Notes: generated by a model from the sequence alone, not told the origin. DNA of 64,000 nucleotides from Chara braunii (GCA_003427395.1 BFEA01000025.1:3612432-3676431); one strand, 5' to 3'; shown: positions 10,173 to 21,500, numbered from the stretch's first letter. Program-made: numbers and translations.

Positions 10173-11190
10173 GACTATATACGCACTGAAAGAACTCAAT
10201 CCATGCTTCGATCACTATGGTGTTGCTACTGCACAATTCATACACTGTATAGTCTGTATTGTCATGGAAATTTAAACTGCATTGCGATTTGGACCTCACT
10301 TCTCATCACCCATCATGCTCATACCACTGTATGCAACCTTTCGCCTATACCTTACCTGCTTGACCTTTTTTACCATAGTAACTATTCACTGTCGTGTGCT
10401 CAAATGTCAACCTAACCTACAACAATATTTAAAACAACTTTATCACGCAGGCGAAGTTGTGCTGGCCTCCCGTCTTGTTATTTATAAAATTTTATATGAT
10501 AGACTTCTTTTGTGAGCATGTTTATCCCTGTGCCTTGTGCGATCTATCAACTACTCTGTCTATCTTAACAAAACCAATACATGGCACTTGCACCACGCAC
10601 CATGATGAATGATTTGCACGTTATGCACACGACATTCACGGATTAGATTCTCATTCCCAAGGATAGACCTTCCCCCCCTCGGGAGCGAGGTTCAAACAAT
10701 GAAATACACAAAAAGTGAAAAAAACGCAAAGAAAAAGAAAGCAATTACAAAAGCGAAAACTAATGATGAACCTCCCAACGCTTACTTACCTGCCAGGTAC
10801 TTACTTCGGGCGCTTGGCTCTCCAATATGGTGGGGGTCCAAGCAGAATAAAGCTAGGGAGATATCACGGACACCTGGGTCACACCCGGTTTGGTGACTGG
10901 GTGATCGGTCGGGCATGACCCCTCGACATGTGCCCACGCAGCCCCAGCGCGAAAAAAGAAAAAGAAACTGAAGAAAAAAAACCTCCAAAAAAATTTGATA
11001 AACAATATGTTAGGTAGAATTGCAATACAGACAACTTTTGGCCGAGGGTCACATCAGAAATCCTCACGGAACTGAAGACACACTAAGGCACCCCCCTTTA
11101 AAGTTTAAACCCATTTAGCCCCTTCAAAATTCATGTATACTCCCCTTTCCCACCCTTGACAGCCAACTGTTAAAAAAAAGATAAGAGCCC
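10173..11190. other. No gene recognised
   Basis: Mostly AT-rich noncoding sequence with A-rich patches at about 10,710-10,760 and 10,950-11,000. I see no domain, RNA gene or convincing repeat. Confidence 0.3.
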
Positions 11191-11194
11191 GGAT

Positions 11195-12030
11195 TTGGGC
11201 TCCACTCGGAGCTCGTTGGGTGCAAACAGGCGACTTGTGGTCGGTATTCCTCTCGTTGAAGACGTGTCCTTATTCCTGGCATACAAGAAAGGGGACGGGA
11301 AGTCACTGGCAAGGGCGGTGGCTATCCGGGCCCGGGGTAAGTTTGAAAAAGCCTACCCTGAGAATCTGACCCTGAAACGAACCGATGATGGAAAAGGCAC
11401 CTGGGACTTCCTAGGGTGCCGATTGAGGGTGAGGCAAAATTCCCCGTTCTTGGGTAGCATGTGAAAGATCAGGCTACAATCTGGGCTGACAAGCCGCTGG
11501 TGATACGGACCGGACAAGACTTTAAGTCTTGGACTGACAGAAAACAGAAGATAGCGGCGGTCACTGGCTGCCTGCACCGGTTGGACAGAAATAGCACCGA
11601 ACGTGGACTGATTCCATTCCAGGTGCTTCTCGTGAGAAGAGAGTTTCGGGCGAAAGGATTCCCAGATGAGTTTTTCCATTAGGTACTCGATGATTTCGCG
11701 ACACGGAAGGATGTGGCCTGGAAGTTGACAGCCCAATTGTTAAGGCTGTCGTGATTTTCTGATACTCCTGTAGGACTTGGGTCCATTACATTCGCAGTTC
11801 ACCTAGCTGCGAATTTGGGGCCGATCCGTCTTTCCTTAGTTGTTTTTTTATTTTCGAAGTTTTTATTTTTGAAGTTTCCACTGCTGGGTTTTCAAGAACT
11901 CCCCACCAATAGAATGGAGCCATCAACCCTGCGAGGCCTGCTAGAGGAGGATGCTCTTACCAACTCCTGCTTGCAGGTGCTCTCGCGCCAATGATGTTTC
12001 CCGAAGAAAAAAAAAAAAGAAAAAAAAGAA
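11195..12030 (+). mobile_element. Retroelement 3' remnant: RT C-terminal fragment plus A-rich tail
   Basis: Two adjacent frames encode KAYPENLTLKRTDDGKGTW and DFLGCRLRV (11,345-11,430), then after a frameshift DFKSWTDRKQKIAAV, GCLHRLDRN and LLVRREFRAKGFPDEF (11,520-11,680). The order, a F-L-G/D strand followed by a K/R-rich helix and an F-x(n)-L-x-x-EF-x-x-x-GFP motif, resembles the thumb and post-RT part of Penelope-like and related reverse transcriptases. An A-rich tract (12,007-12,035) ends it, as expected for a retrotransposed 3' end. No catalytic RT motif is preserved, so the family assignment is tentative. Confidence 0.35.
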
Positions 12031-12035
12031 AAAAT

Positions 12036-13034
12036 TCTAGTTTGTCCTGTAGTGAATAGCGTTAAGGGGGAAGTACATTTTGCTATCCTTGGGAACCATA
12101 GGAATTGACGAAGTTGACAAACGAAGTAGTACAGTAAGATAGTATATAGTGATTAGGCTATAGGGGTATCCTCCTCTTTGGCAACGAAGCGGAGGTATGC
12201 GACTGGTTCGTCACATGGCGACCAGCCAGCGTACTACACGATAGGGTGAGTGGAAAGAAGGTGTCAATATCGGGAGGATGACTGGTGTGTAACTTGAGGA
12301 AGAGAGTTTAGCACGGAAAATCGCTACCACTGCGAACTTCTGTTCTAATAAAGTTTATTTGTTGCCAATTGTTAGACACTATGTGTTTTTTGAAGAACTA
12401 GGTGTTCGACTACGAATCGAGTGTGATATGCAAATAGATCTTCTTCTAGAACACGGAAAGATCCATCACCAACCTTCCTCAAATCTTCCCGGCACCCTTT
12501 TCCCTCATATCTTTAGGTACACTCCGCCATTCGCCATTCCGCCTCCATCGATCAATTCACACCATACTAAACCCCCTACGCGGAAACGGGCGAGATATGT
12601 TTTTTTCGCTCCGCCATATCGATCAACTTGACACCTTTGTGCACCTTGTGTTTCTTCTACCTCCCCATACAACATTCCACTCACCAAACTGATTCTACCA
12701 TCGAGCTCACCCGACCTCAAAACCCCAGGCAAGTGCTTTGGTTCGTCTAACTCCGTTAAGAATTGGGCAAGCTACACGGTTTCTGCTCCGCCATGCCCAT
12801 GTTCTTCCTTGCCTTCATTTGTTCTTCATCGCCTTATTGTTGACCTCACCATGCTCTGTTCACTGAGGGGTCCCACTAGTGGTTGTTCCAATAGTATTAC
12901 GACCGAAAAAGCGAAAAAGTTGTTCTCTTTCTTTTCTACACGAAATTTATGATCCCGTTGAGCTCATCCTCGGACACCTTCCTTCGTTATCTCCTACATC
13001 TTTATTCCGATTTTTACAGATGTCCCGAAGGACC
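12036..13034. other. No gene recognised; one MITE-like fragment
   Basis: Noncoding. The stretch 12,425-12,475 (ATATGCAAATAGATCTTC, then CTAGAACACGGAAAGATCCA) resembles the centre of the ~120-bp hairpin elements at 20.6-23.9 kb and may be a worn copy. Nothing else is supported. Confidence 0.35.
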
Positions 13035-13372
13035 AAGTTGTGGGTTGCGATCTCGAAGTGTCATCAGCGTGCTAACCGACCCTTTGTGATCCAGAATTGC
13101 AATATTTTACTCATCTGCTTTCAATAGAGTTCGAACTTAGGTGTATATTTCAACACTTCATGGGTATACCAACCGAGCTAGGGCCGTTGGTACCACAACC
13201 AGCCCCAGAGGGCCAAGGTTGAGGTCACGGCCTTGAGATATCATCGAGGAGCTGACCAGTCATAGGCAGTCCAGAACTGCAGTATTTACTCATCAATGAC
13301 CAATGGAGACCGAACTGAGGTCTGTATTTCAAAAGTTCAACAGTGTACCAACTAAGCTATGCCAGTTGGCCC
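13035..13372 (-). mobile_element. Two tandem tRNA-derived SINE copies
   Basis: On the minus strand, 13,192 to 13,035 and 13,372 to 13,205 each begin with a tRNA-like head. They have A-box-like sequences TAGCTCGGTTGG and TAGCTTAGTTGG and, about 40 bases on, a B-box-like GTTCGAACT in the first copy. A tail with GGTCAGCTCCTCGATGATAT follows in the second. The same head-to-tail order recurs near 18.9-19.5, 20.7-21.3 and 41.1 kb, which supports a dispersed SINE family. They do not fold into intact tRNAs by eye. Confidence 0.55.
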
Positions 13373-16300
13373 CATGTCGGTCACGTACCAGTACCATAAC
13401 GGGTACCGTGTCCCAAAAGGAAAACAAGACACTGAATTAAAAACATAAAGAGAAGAAAACAAAACGAAAAGATAAGAAAAAGGAGAGGGGGAGGGACCAT
13501 TGGCGCCTCCTTGGTCCTGCTGATCGGGCCTGAGGTCGGGACCGTGGACGGGACCGTGGACAAAACCGAGGGGGATAGCCTCGCCAGACCCTCAACCCCT
13601 CGGTTTCCTTCAAGCTACTTCGCCACTCCCGTGTCTCCCTCTACTCACTTCGATCCTTGAATTTGCTTGGTGAAGGTCGGACATCGTAATCTAGAGGGCT
13701 AAGCCCAAGTCTGAGTAGGCCAAACGCCAAATTCTCCATAGGTGGGATTGGCACTGTGGCCGAGTCTGCGAAAAGGCACCTAGGTCATACCTTCATACGG
13801 GCAATCACGATGCCTTACCACACCACATGTTACACGACTCAAATAAAATTTAAAGTAGCCACCTCTATAAAATCTGCGGCATCGGTAGTTGGACCTGACG
13901 CCGGTCATAGCAATGCTGCCTTCGTGTTCGCGCACGACGCATGCGCCGCCGTTAAACATAACTGACCAAAGAAAAAAATCACTTAAGCCTAGTTTAATAA
14001 AAAACAAAGATTGGTCGGTAATTGTGCTGGCTTTACAATCATCAACAAGAAAAAGCGATCGCACGCGCCTTCAAAGCAACGCGCCCACTCACTCTCTATT
14101 CTCCCTCTGAACACATAAGTGGTCACAAAAAGGAAAATCGGTCGTGGCTCACATGACGCGCCCAACTTTCGCTCCCAATTTCCAGATAAATTTTTTTTTC
14201 TCGTCACTTGCAAAACTAAGGCGGATACCCTTGTAAAGGCATTCGCACCGACAACGGTCTTCATCTTTCTCTTTCGTGTCTCCCTTCTCCCTTCATTCTT
14301 TATAATCCGTATTTTTGTTTACATCGTTCCTTCCTCCCCCTCTCCACGTAACTCACTCTAACAAGTATAGTAGTCTTTTTTTTTCTCTTTCGTGTCTCTC
14401 TTCTCTCTTTATTATTTATTATCCATGTTTCTTTAACACTGTCTTTCTTGAATGAGTTTTCCTCTCCTATTCACTTCATCTCAAAGTTCTTGGCGAGTCA
14501 AGATAGTCGTGTAGACTGTATCGTTATGTGGTGAGCTACGACCCTCACACCACGGTTCAATCATCTATGAGTCACTTCGTTGCCTCACCATGAATCCATT
14601 TTCCTCCTTTCTCCTTTTTCCTTTGTATACACACAAGTTCTCCCATCTGTGCAATTATAAAGTTGACAAGCGTGTTTTTTTTTCTCTTTCTCGTGTTTCA
14701 AGCCAATGCAAATGGAGTGGCTAGCAAGCTCAGTGGTTAGCGAGTCGAAAAATCTTGATGTGTCATAACGGTCAGATGAGGTCGATGCATTGCTACGACA
14801 TATTATAGGACACGATTGGATCTGCGTGGTGGTTAGACTGATGCACTAATGATCGGTAAGTGATGGACCGGTCCATAATGACAAATTATTGGCGTCCGAG
14901 CAAACTGTGGTTGAATTGGTGGGTTGCGACATATTTGTCACGTGTATGAAAGAGGGGAAGTGCGGGGTAACACACTTCCCGTTTTCTTAGATGATATGTT
15001 TAATTGATGTGGATAGTGATAACGCTTCTTTAAATTATTTTCGATTATTTTATATCTTTATGTATTGGAATAGTAATGTCACAAATGATTGTTGAGTCGT
15101 CTTTTCTTTGAGCTCTTTTTGCACATATATGGATATAATTGATGACAAGAATGAGACGAACTGCACGACTAATAAATGCCTTTATCATGAGTATTGGTAA
15201 GAGTTTTGATGTTTGAACGATGTTTGCTTACTCGCACATGTTCTGTATGAAGAAAGACGTCAAGTGAATCTTGTACCTTTACGTGTCTAACGAACGCACG
15301 ATAGCCTTTCCATGTAGCGTGGAACGACCACATGTTTATGTATGGGACATGCGTAAGGTTGCGGCTTGGATCCATCATCCTTACCTCTTTCCTAATGATT
15401 TGCAACACTTAGCTTTTATCAGTTCCCGATTTATGATTTTGGATACGTTTTTGCTCCTTATCGAATTTTGTTGCAATATAATAAACTCACTTTAATTCCT
15501 TGGCCCCCCATAGCCCCTCACCGACCTTGAATCTTGTGCTTGGAGTGTAGAAGCGATTCAAGCGATGAGTGGCTCCGTGAACGAGAGTTCGTTTACATGC
15601 CTCATAGAAAAGCAAAATTAGCAGGATGAATATGGCGGTTGCGACCATTGAACTCCAACTCTGGGTTGTGTGAGACACATAAGGAAGTCATCGTTCGTGA
15701 CTGAGACTTTGCTTACACACCCCGGCCTTTCAACTAGTAAAACGGCAATGGAGGACCTCATGCAACCTCATTAATTTTTTAATTTGTGACGCTCATTTTC
15801 ATAATGTCTGCTCAATTTTGATTGGTTTTAGCCTCTGCGGCAAACAACTTCCTTTCCCCCTTTTCGCCATAACTCGGTTCCAACGCAACCAACATAGGAG
15901 CCCTGACTTTTGCACTTTCCTAGACCCTCCCTATCCACGGCTAAAGGAAGACATCATCGGGCTTGAAGTTTCCTTGCGGGTCACACCCTAGTGTTCGGCC
16001 GAGCACCGTAATGTTTTGGGGGGAATTGACATTTCAAAACGTTCGTGATAACACTAACTAGGTGGTATTCTCTCTCAAGTTCACCTTTTTACCAGCTCCC
16101 TACCCTACTACTCCTGAGCCGTTGCAAGGGACCCCTGCAAGCACAACTACTCTCTCAATCAAGGGGATGCATGTTGCCCACGTCCTAATTGACTGCGGGT
16201 AGGGAACTAGGTCAGGCTGGCTAATGTAAAGACAACATTTTGCCAGTCTTATGCCTCTCGTATACTTCCCCATCGAGTAACAACAGTGTCTGTAAGCGAA

Positions 16301-16640
16301 TAGTTTCCCACACACCACACACAATCCCCCCTTCCCTACCCTCTACACCCCCCCTCCTTTCCCCTCCCCTCCCCCGGGCCCCCACACATACAAGATCACT
16401 TTTCTTTAGGGTAGTGCTAACTCTGGGCGACATGGTGAGTCCTTATCCATCATTCAAATGCATCCTCGACAGACTGTCAGGGTTCAACCTCCTCATGAGT
16501 TGGTGAAACAGTATGGGACAAATGTGTTTTTGTTTTTGTGGTGTCAGTGCGAATACCCTTACAAGGGTATCCACCCTGTTTTTTTTTTGCAGGCGAGACA
16601 GAAGACAGATGCACAGTTGGAGCCCTGCTGAGAGCCGACC
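13373..16640. other. No gene recognised
   Basis: More than 3 kb without a recognisable gene. A segment near 14,225-14,260 and an inverted counterpart near 16,545-16,575 share a GCGAATnCCTTnACAAGGGTATCC-like core, evidently one repeat family in two orientations. The short ORFs here have no coding signature that I trust. Confidence 0.35.
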
Positions 16641-16696
16641 CCAGAGTTGATGGTAGAGGTTGTCCGGACACCCGAGTGAGCGGTAGGAGGTGTGAT

Positions 16697-17690
16697 GAGC
16701 CATGTGCCTGAGTTTGACCCTGTGGCGGAGCGTCAGACGGCTACGGAAGAGAGAGTAGATTTTAGGACACAGGAGGAGGAACAATCCGCTATGACTTTTA
16801 GAGAGTTGGAGGCTCATCTTGAGCCATCAAAGTGTCCTGCTTCATAGGCATGCCCCACCCCACCTCAGGAGGCCGTTGTACAGGGTCCAACATGAGAGAG
16901 TGAGGAAGCCCGACGCATGGAAGCCAGTAAGGTGATCGATGTGCACCTTGCAACCAACATGCAGGACGAGGCAGTTATCATGGAGGCGCCACGACTTAAG
17001 CTACATCCCGAGGAGCCACATATTGGGGAGCAGAGTCGAGGTGAGGCCCCAGGACAGACGGCACAGACGAGACCAGTGGGAGAGACCCCAGAGGAGAGAC
17101 AAACCAGAGTGCCTGCATGACTGGCCGAGATAGCACAAAGGAGAGAGAGGATAGAGGCAGCAGGGATGTTTTAGGACGAGCGAGCAGAGGATTGATGATA
17201 TGTGGGCTAGGTATGAGAGCCAACGGGATATAGCTCACCAGAGGTCACGGCATCCGGAGCAGAAGGAGCGTGAGTCAGCCACGACAGGAGCCCCAGATGT
17301 GCGAAAGATCGTACAGGACGTGCTCACACAGTTGGGAGTTAGGAAAGAGCGGGTGGTTCAAAGAAAGGTTGTGACTGTTGTCCAAGGGAAAGGAAAGGAG
17401 TCGGCACAAGTGGAAGTCGAAGAAGAAGAGTATGAGGAAGAGGAGGAGCCAGAGCCCCAATGTTTAACTAAGGCACAACGGAAGTAAGCGCAATCTTGCG
17501 CTAAGGGGAGAAGGCTCAGGAAAAGGGCAAGTGCCTCAGGTTTTGGCTGCAGCCCAACCTGAAGTGGGAACCCTGTCAAGTGGGGTGGGACCCTCGCAGA
17601 TGGGTCCGCAGTTTTATGGGCATTGGCCATCTTTTGGTCCAATGGGACCATGGGCAATGTATAATCCGTATATGCCTTGGGCAGAGGTAA
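16697..17690 (+). pseudogene. Decayed gag-like or structural ORF of a retroelement
   Basis: A run of Glu/Arg/Gln-rich coding-like sequence broken by several stops and frameshifts: EFDPVAERQTATEERVDFRT, RELEAHLEPSKC, EAPRLKLHPEEPHIGEQSRG, then DVRKIVQDVLTQLGVRKERV followed by an acidic stretch (EVEEEEYEEEEEPEPQ) and a Gly/Pro/Trp-rich end (MGPQFYGHWPSFGPMGPW). Coiled-coil plus low-complexity composition fits a gag or similar structural protein, but no zinc knuckle, protease or RT is present, so identity is open. Confidence 0.35.
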
Positions 17691-18065
17691 AGTTGTGCCT
17701 CACGTGGCCCCTATTCTGTCGTAGGAGTTCGCGAGAGGTGCGGCTGGCGCACTCGGCCGGAGCGGCGAAAGCTCCACTGCGAAGAAGTCTTGCAAAATCC
17801 TGCGTGATGCGGCCAGGAGGGTCCCCCCGCGGGACTGATGCCCTCGACAGTGGTGTATAGCGAACATGACAACACACACACCCTTGTTGGCTGAAGACCC
17901 TACCAATACCGACCACTGCAGGGGGAGCAAGCCAACTATCTCAGTTGGTTGGCAACAAGCATACCCAAGGTGGTTGTCCTTATTGAACACATGACCTGCT
18001 GAATGGCACTTGCATGCCTGACGAAATGAGCAAGGCCACTTGCTTGGTACCACTTTTTCTTTTTT

Positions 18066-18250
18066 TGGGAAACTATGCGGGAGTCACAAAAATGAGTTAT
18101 AATTGCACTATGAGCCAAGATACAGTTTCGAATTGCAGTTCGGGTAATGTATACAACCCAGCTTTCTGGCCAGTTAGGGTGCCTGAAGTGCAATTGCAAA
18201 CTGTATCTTGGCCCATAGTGTAATTATAACTCGTTTTTGCGACTCTATTG
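18066..18250. mobile_element. Foldback MITE with ~58-bp arms
   Basis: The left arm, from GAGTCACAAAAATGAGTTAT (18,081), is the inverted complement of the right arm ending ATAACTCGTTTTTGCGACTC (18,228-18,247), with few mismatches; the centre is about 50 bases. A further copy of the left arm with the same left flank (GGGAAACTATGCGGGAGTCA) lies at 18,418-18,482, so the element or its flank was duplicated. No protein is encoded. Confidence 0.65.
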
Positions 18251-18417
18251 AAGTTACCCCTAAATTTTTATTTTTAAGTAAGCTATATTCTTCTCTCATC
18301 TATCTCATCTTCTTGCTAGTACTCATCTATCTCATCCTCTCGGGTACCGGGGGTACGGTTGGTTGGTTTTCCCCGGGTACCCCTCATTTTGCCTTCTCTT
18401 TTGCTTTTGTTTTTCTT
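18251..18417. repeat. Dispersed repeat, inverted partner near 23.3 kb
   Basis: AAGTAAGCTATATTCTTCTC followed by CTCATCTATCTCATC repeats (18,276-18,340) is found in reverse complement at 23,290-23,365. The two segments are thus inverted copies of one dispersed repeat about 5 kb apart. Confidence 0.5.
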
Positions 18418-18484
18418 GGGGAAACTATGCGGGAGTCACAAAAATGAGTTATAATTGCACTACGGGCGAAGATACAGTTTAGGG

Positions 18485-18691
18485 TTTTGAGGAGACCTAC
18501 AGAGCGCTGAGGCTGTGGAGGCTGGATGGATTTGAGGGTGGGATTAGGGGATTCCGTGGTATGATGCGAGTCAACTACACCCCAAATTTAGAGTGGTTTG
18601 GGTGGTTTGCAGGGCCATGTGAGTATGCCCTGGAGTATGCCATGAGCAAGGCAACCATGGGACCAGCTCATGCCACACTGTCCTGCTAGGA
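18485..18691 (+). pseudogene. Short unidentified coding remnant
   Basis: An open stretch of about 65 codons encodes FEETYRALRLWRLDGFEGG, then FRGMMRVNYTPNLEWFGWF and CEYALEYAMSKATMGPAHAT before a TAG. Its Trp- and Tyr-rich, globular-looking composition suggests a real protein once, but I do not recognise it. It lies just after the foldback arm copy at 18,482. A 15-base match to the TNA-MITE end (TGTGAGTATGCCCTG, about 18,620) falls inside it. Confidence 0.3.
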
Positions 18692-18936
18692 ATCGGAGCG
18701 GAAAACTAGAATTCATCTGTTTACCATGGTTTCTTTTTCTTTTTTTTTTCTTTTTTGAGAAGGGCGACGGCCTTGAGATATCATCATTGTGATATTCGAG
18801 GGCATTTGGCTTGGCTGGTGCCGTAAGCTAAACTGGCTGATGCTGCCAGGATAACTCCGGGTAGAATTGTGGGGACCCCGGCCCTAACTCCGTTTGCAAT
18901 ATATGAGTCGAGACTGAAAAAAGAAAAAAAAAAAAA

Positions 18937-19470
18937 GAAGATATCATCATTAAGCTGACCGGCCCGGCAGCCCTAGGCAATTCAGGGCATACTCACACGA
19001 GGACCAAAAGAACCAAAATCCCAAAATTTGAGTTATTTTTCGGGTCACACTGGAGAGGCTCACTACCCAAATGCCTCAAACGGTGACCCTTCTGTCGGCG
19101 GCCTGTGGGGCCGCGGGCGTACCCTTTTTGAGACACCTCCGGACGTGGTCTTATTATTATTTTTTTTTAATCCCTCTTTTCGTTTGGTCCTCCCCCGTGT
19201 GACCGGGCGCACTTGCCCTGAATGCGAAGTGTCAGGGTCGCGACTTTGTCCTTTCTGGACGAGGTCCGCCCGTGTGACCACACAGGGACCAAATGCCTAG
19301 AAAAAGCCGAACGAAATGCCTCAAATTTTTGAGACTTTTGGTCCCTGTGTGAGTATGCCCTCAGAAATAGTTGGTTGTACAACTTCACTCATCAAGTTCA
19401 ATCATCTGGATTCGAACACAGGTCTGTATTTTCAACAGTTCATGAGTGTACCCACTGAGCTCGGCTCTTG
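18937..19470 (-). mobile_element. tRNA-like SINE copy split by a MITE
   Basis: The SINE tail (AAGCTGACCGGCCCGGCAG on the plus strand, 18,953 onward) and the SINE head (GATTCGAACACAGG ... ACTGAGCTCGGC, 19,400-19,470) are parts of one SINE when the MITE at 18,985-19,360 is removed. The tRNA-like promoter boxes read on the minus strand. A further fragment of the tail (CGACGGCCTTGAGATATCAT) lies at 18,765-18,785. Confidence 0.5.
18985..19360. mobile_element. PIF/Harbinger-like MITE, copy 1 (376 bp)
   Basis: It starts GGGCATACTCACAC and ends with the exact inverted complement GTGTGAGTATGCCC. It is flanked by the direct repeat TCA (18,982-18,984 and 19,361-19,363). A 3-bp TNA target duplication with GGG-starting inverted repeats is the pattern of the PIF/Harbinger superfamily and its Tourist MITEs. 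The interior encodes no transposase. It is three times longer than copies 2 and 3. Confidence 0.75.
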
Positions 19471-19518
19471 GGTGCTTACCACGGTTTCATCACTCCTTCT
19501 GTCAGTTTTCCGCCAGAT

Positions 19519-20389
19519 GGGGTCTCGCTCCACTGCTCTAGAAACCGGCCATTTCTTGAGTGCGGCACCGCTCCACTTACTCGAGACGCCAGGTCTGGAA
19601 TTCGGGTTCTTGAGCTGTCAGTATCTCCTCACGAAAATGGCGAGAATCCGTCGTCGCTCCACTACCTCATGAAACGCACTCACGAAAATGCATTTCTTAA
19701 GTTGGCAGAACGTCCTCTCCCATGGCACTCTTGACAATTCGAGAGCTCCTGCCTGCAGCGGCAGGAATTTCAAGGGAGGCATCGAGGACCTTCGAAAGTT
19801 GAGCATTTTTTTGGAGTGCACCTGGAGTCTGGGCAGACAACAACGTGCTGCCGGTGTTGTGCAGCTCTCTCAAAGAGCGGTCTGACATCCGAGAGGCCTT
19901 CTTGAGTTTGACCTTCTAGAGTAAGAGGCTCGCCACACAGGCTGTCGAAAACCAGGTTTTCGACAATTTTGCATCGCCACACAGACTTTCGAAAAATTGC
20001 GGCTCAAGAAACTTTCGACAGGTGTCAGAACGGTCCTTTCGACAGCCGCCCTCCAGCAACTGTTTCCACCAGCCTGCAGGTGACGGAAATTAGACAGTGG
20101 CCCGCTGACCTTTTGAAAATTGCGCTCGAATTTGCGTTGTCAGGGACTGTTCCGTCAACTTCCGTGAAACCCCTCCGCCTGGCCATGACCAAAAACCTTG
20201 CCCCTCCACAGCCTGTGGCGAAGGGGGGGAAAATTGTCCCTGACTGTAGAAAAATTTTGACATTCTACAGCCGGTGTGGCGAGCCTCTGAGTGGAGCCAT
20301 GTTCTCTTTTTCAGTCGTTTCTAGAGTCTGACAGCTCTAGACTCACTCTCGAAGATCTTCGCGAGTCTAGAGTGGTGGAGCGAGACCCC
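19519..20389. mobile_element. Long foldback element with nested inverted repeats
   Basis: The ends are inverted: GGGGTCTCGCTCCACTGCTC at 19,519 and AGTGGTGGAGCGAGACCCC at 20,371-20,389. Inside, AGAGGCTCGCCACAC (19,924 onward) pairs with GTGTGGCGAGCCTCT (20,274-20,288), giving a second, nested inverted repeat. The outer ends resemble the ~120-bp hairpin MITEs downstream (GGGCCTCGCTGCACTAC), so this may be the long member of that family. No transposase is visible. Confidence 0.55.
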
Positions 20390-20585
20390 ATGGTGGGAGA
20401 GGTACACTACTTTTGGTAATAGCCTGGCAGTCATGCGCGGTATCATCACATGGTGGCATGATTTATCATTTGCCGCACCACGGTGTGGACTGATTAACAG
20501 CAATAAACATAAACAGCGGTCGAAAGGAGACAAGCCAGGCGGACCGACACGAAACAGTAACCGACACGAAAATCCACGAGTCCTT

Positions 20586-20707
20586 GGGCCTCGCTGCACT
20601 ACGCTCGAAAGGTGCAAAACGAGAGTGAATCTTCCGCTAGAACATGGAAAGATACAGCGACATGATTTTTGTCTTTTGTGCATTTCAAGAGTAGTGCAGC
20701 GAGGCCC
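20586..20707. mobile_element. Hairpin MITE (GGGCCTCGC family), copy a
   Basis: A ~122-bp unit bounded by GGGCCTCGCTGCACTAC and GTAGTGCAGCGAGGCCC. The inner parts (GAATCTTCC against GGAAAGATAC) continue the pairing, so nearly the whole unit can fold on itself. Family members lie at 21,377-21,500, 21,744-21,865 and 23,756-23,880. No target duplication is obvious. Confidence 0.7.
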
Positions 20708-20839
20708 ATTTTCCGTTTGTCGTTTCTATTCTTTTCAAAAAGGGGGACGGGCCTTCGGATATCATCATCAAAACTGACCAATCTGATCCTTTCAAATCAG
20801 ATCACATCAGACATCCAACTAGTCTATATATATGAAACT

Positions 20840-21075
20840 CCGACGAAACAGTTTGTCACAGCCCCCTTGATTGTTGTCCTCCTCTCCCTCTCTGCCTACG
20901 GTTTACCGGGCAGTTCTATTTGACAATATATATATCGTCACAAACAGATATATATATATATATATATATTCTGCAGACTCTCCGACGAAACAGTTTGTCA
21001 CAGCCCCTCGTTTGTTGCCCTCTTCTCCCTCTCCGCCTACGGTTTACCGGCCAGCTCTGTTTGACTATATAGATT
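20840..21075 (+). repeat. Tandem pair of a ~90-bp dispersed repeat
   Basis: CTCCGACGAAACAGTTTGTC, followed by a CAGCCCC...TTTACCGG segment, occurs at 20,836-20,925 and 20,981-21,068, separated by an AT microsatellite (20,928-20,970). An inverted relative lies in KARI intron 4 at about 34,055-34,125. Confidence 0.55.
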
Positions 21076-21150
21076 AATTTCATTCTGTTCCCTGATTGCA
21101 TCTGGACTCGAGCTTCGATGTAATTAAGAGTTCATGGGTGTACCAACTGA

Positions 21151-21273
21151 GGGCATACTCACACGAGGACTTTTTACTTATTTGGACGGAATTGCGGCCA
21201 GATGCATACAGGTGTGGCTGAAATTAAGGTCTGATGCGTTCTGGGAAAGTGCTACCGTAGTGTGAGTATGCCC
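21151..21273. mobile_element. PIF/Harbinger-like MITE, copy 2 (123 bp)
   Basis: GGGCATACTCACAC at the left and GTGTGAGTATGCCC at the right, flanked by TGA (21,148-21,150 and 21,274-21,276). It shares the internal segment TTTGGACGGAATTG with copy 3. It sits inside the tRNA-like head of a SINE, which reveals the empty site and confirms the 3-bp target duplication. Confidence 0.8.
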
Positions 21274-21376
21274 TGAGCTGGGCCCAGTGGTCTTCGAACT
21301 AGTTTACCGATTTTCTGATCGAGAAGTACCCGAGCCAGCATTGTTTGCCAATTGGTCAATTGGGCGAAACGCTCAA

Positions 21377-21500
21377 GGACCTCTGTCCACTACTATCGAA
21401 TGTGCAAAACGAGAGTGATGAATCTTCCTCTAGAACATGGAAAGATACACCACCATGATTTCTGTCTTATGTGCATTTCGAGAGTGGTGGAGCGACGCCC
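21377..21500. mobile_element. Hairpin MITE (GGGCCTCGC family), copy b
   Basis: Diverged copy: GTCCACTACTATCGAATGTGC at the left and GAGAGTGGTGGAGCGACGCCC at the right, with the same centre as copy a (CTAGAACATGGAAAGATACA). Confidence 0.6.

Larger units (their letters stand above)
20737..21310 (-). mobile_element. tRNA-like SINE copy interrupted by repeats and a MITE
   Basis: Tail-like sequence (GGGACGGGCCTTCGGATATC, 20,743 onward) and a head-like sequence (GTTCATGGGTGTACCAACTGA ... GCTGGGCCCAGTGG) flank later insertions. When the MITE at 21,151-21,273 and one TGA copy are removed, the head reads ACCAACTGAGCTGGG, the expected minus-strand A-box region of this SINE family. Confidence 0.4.
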
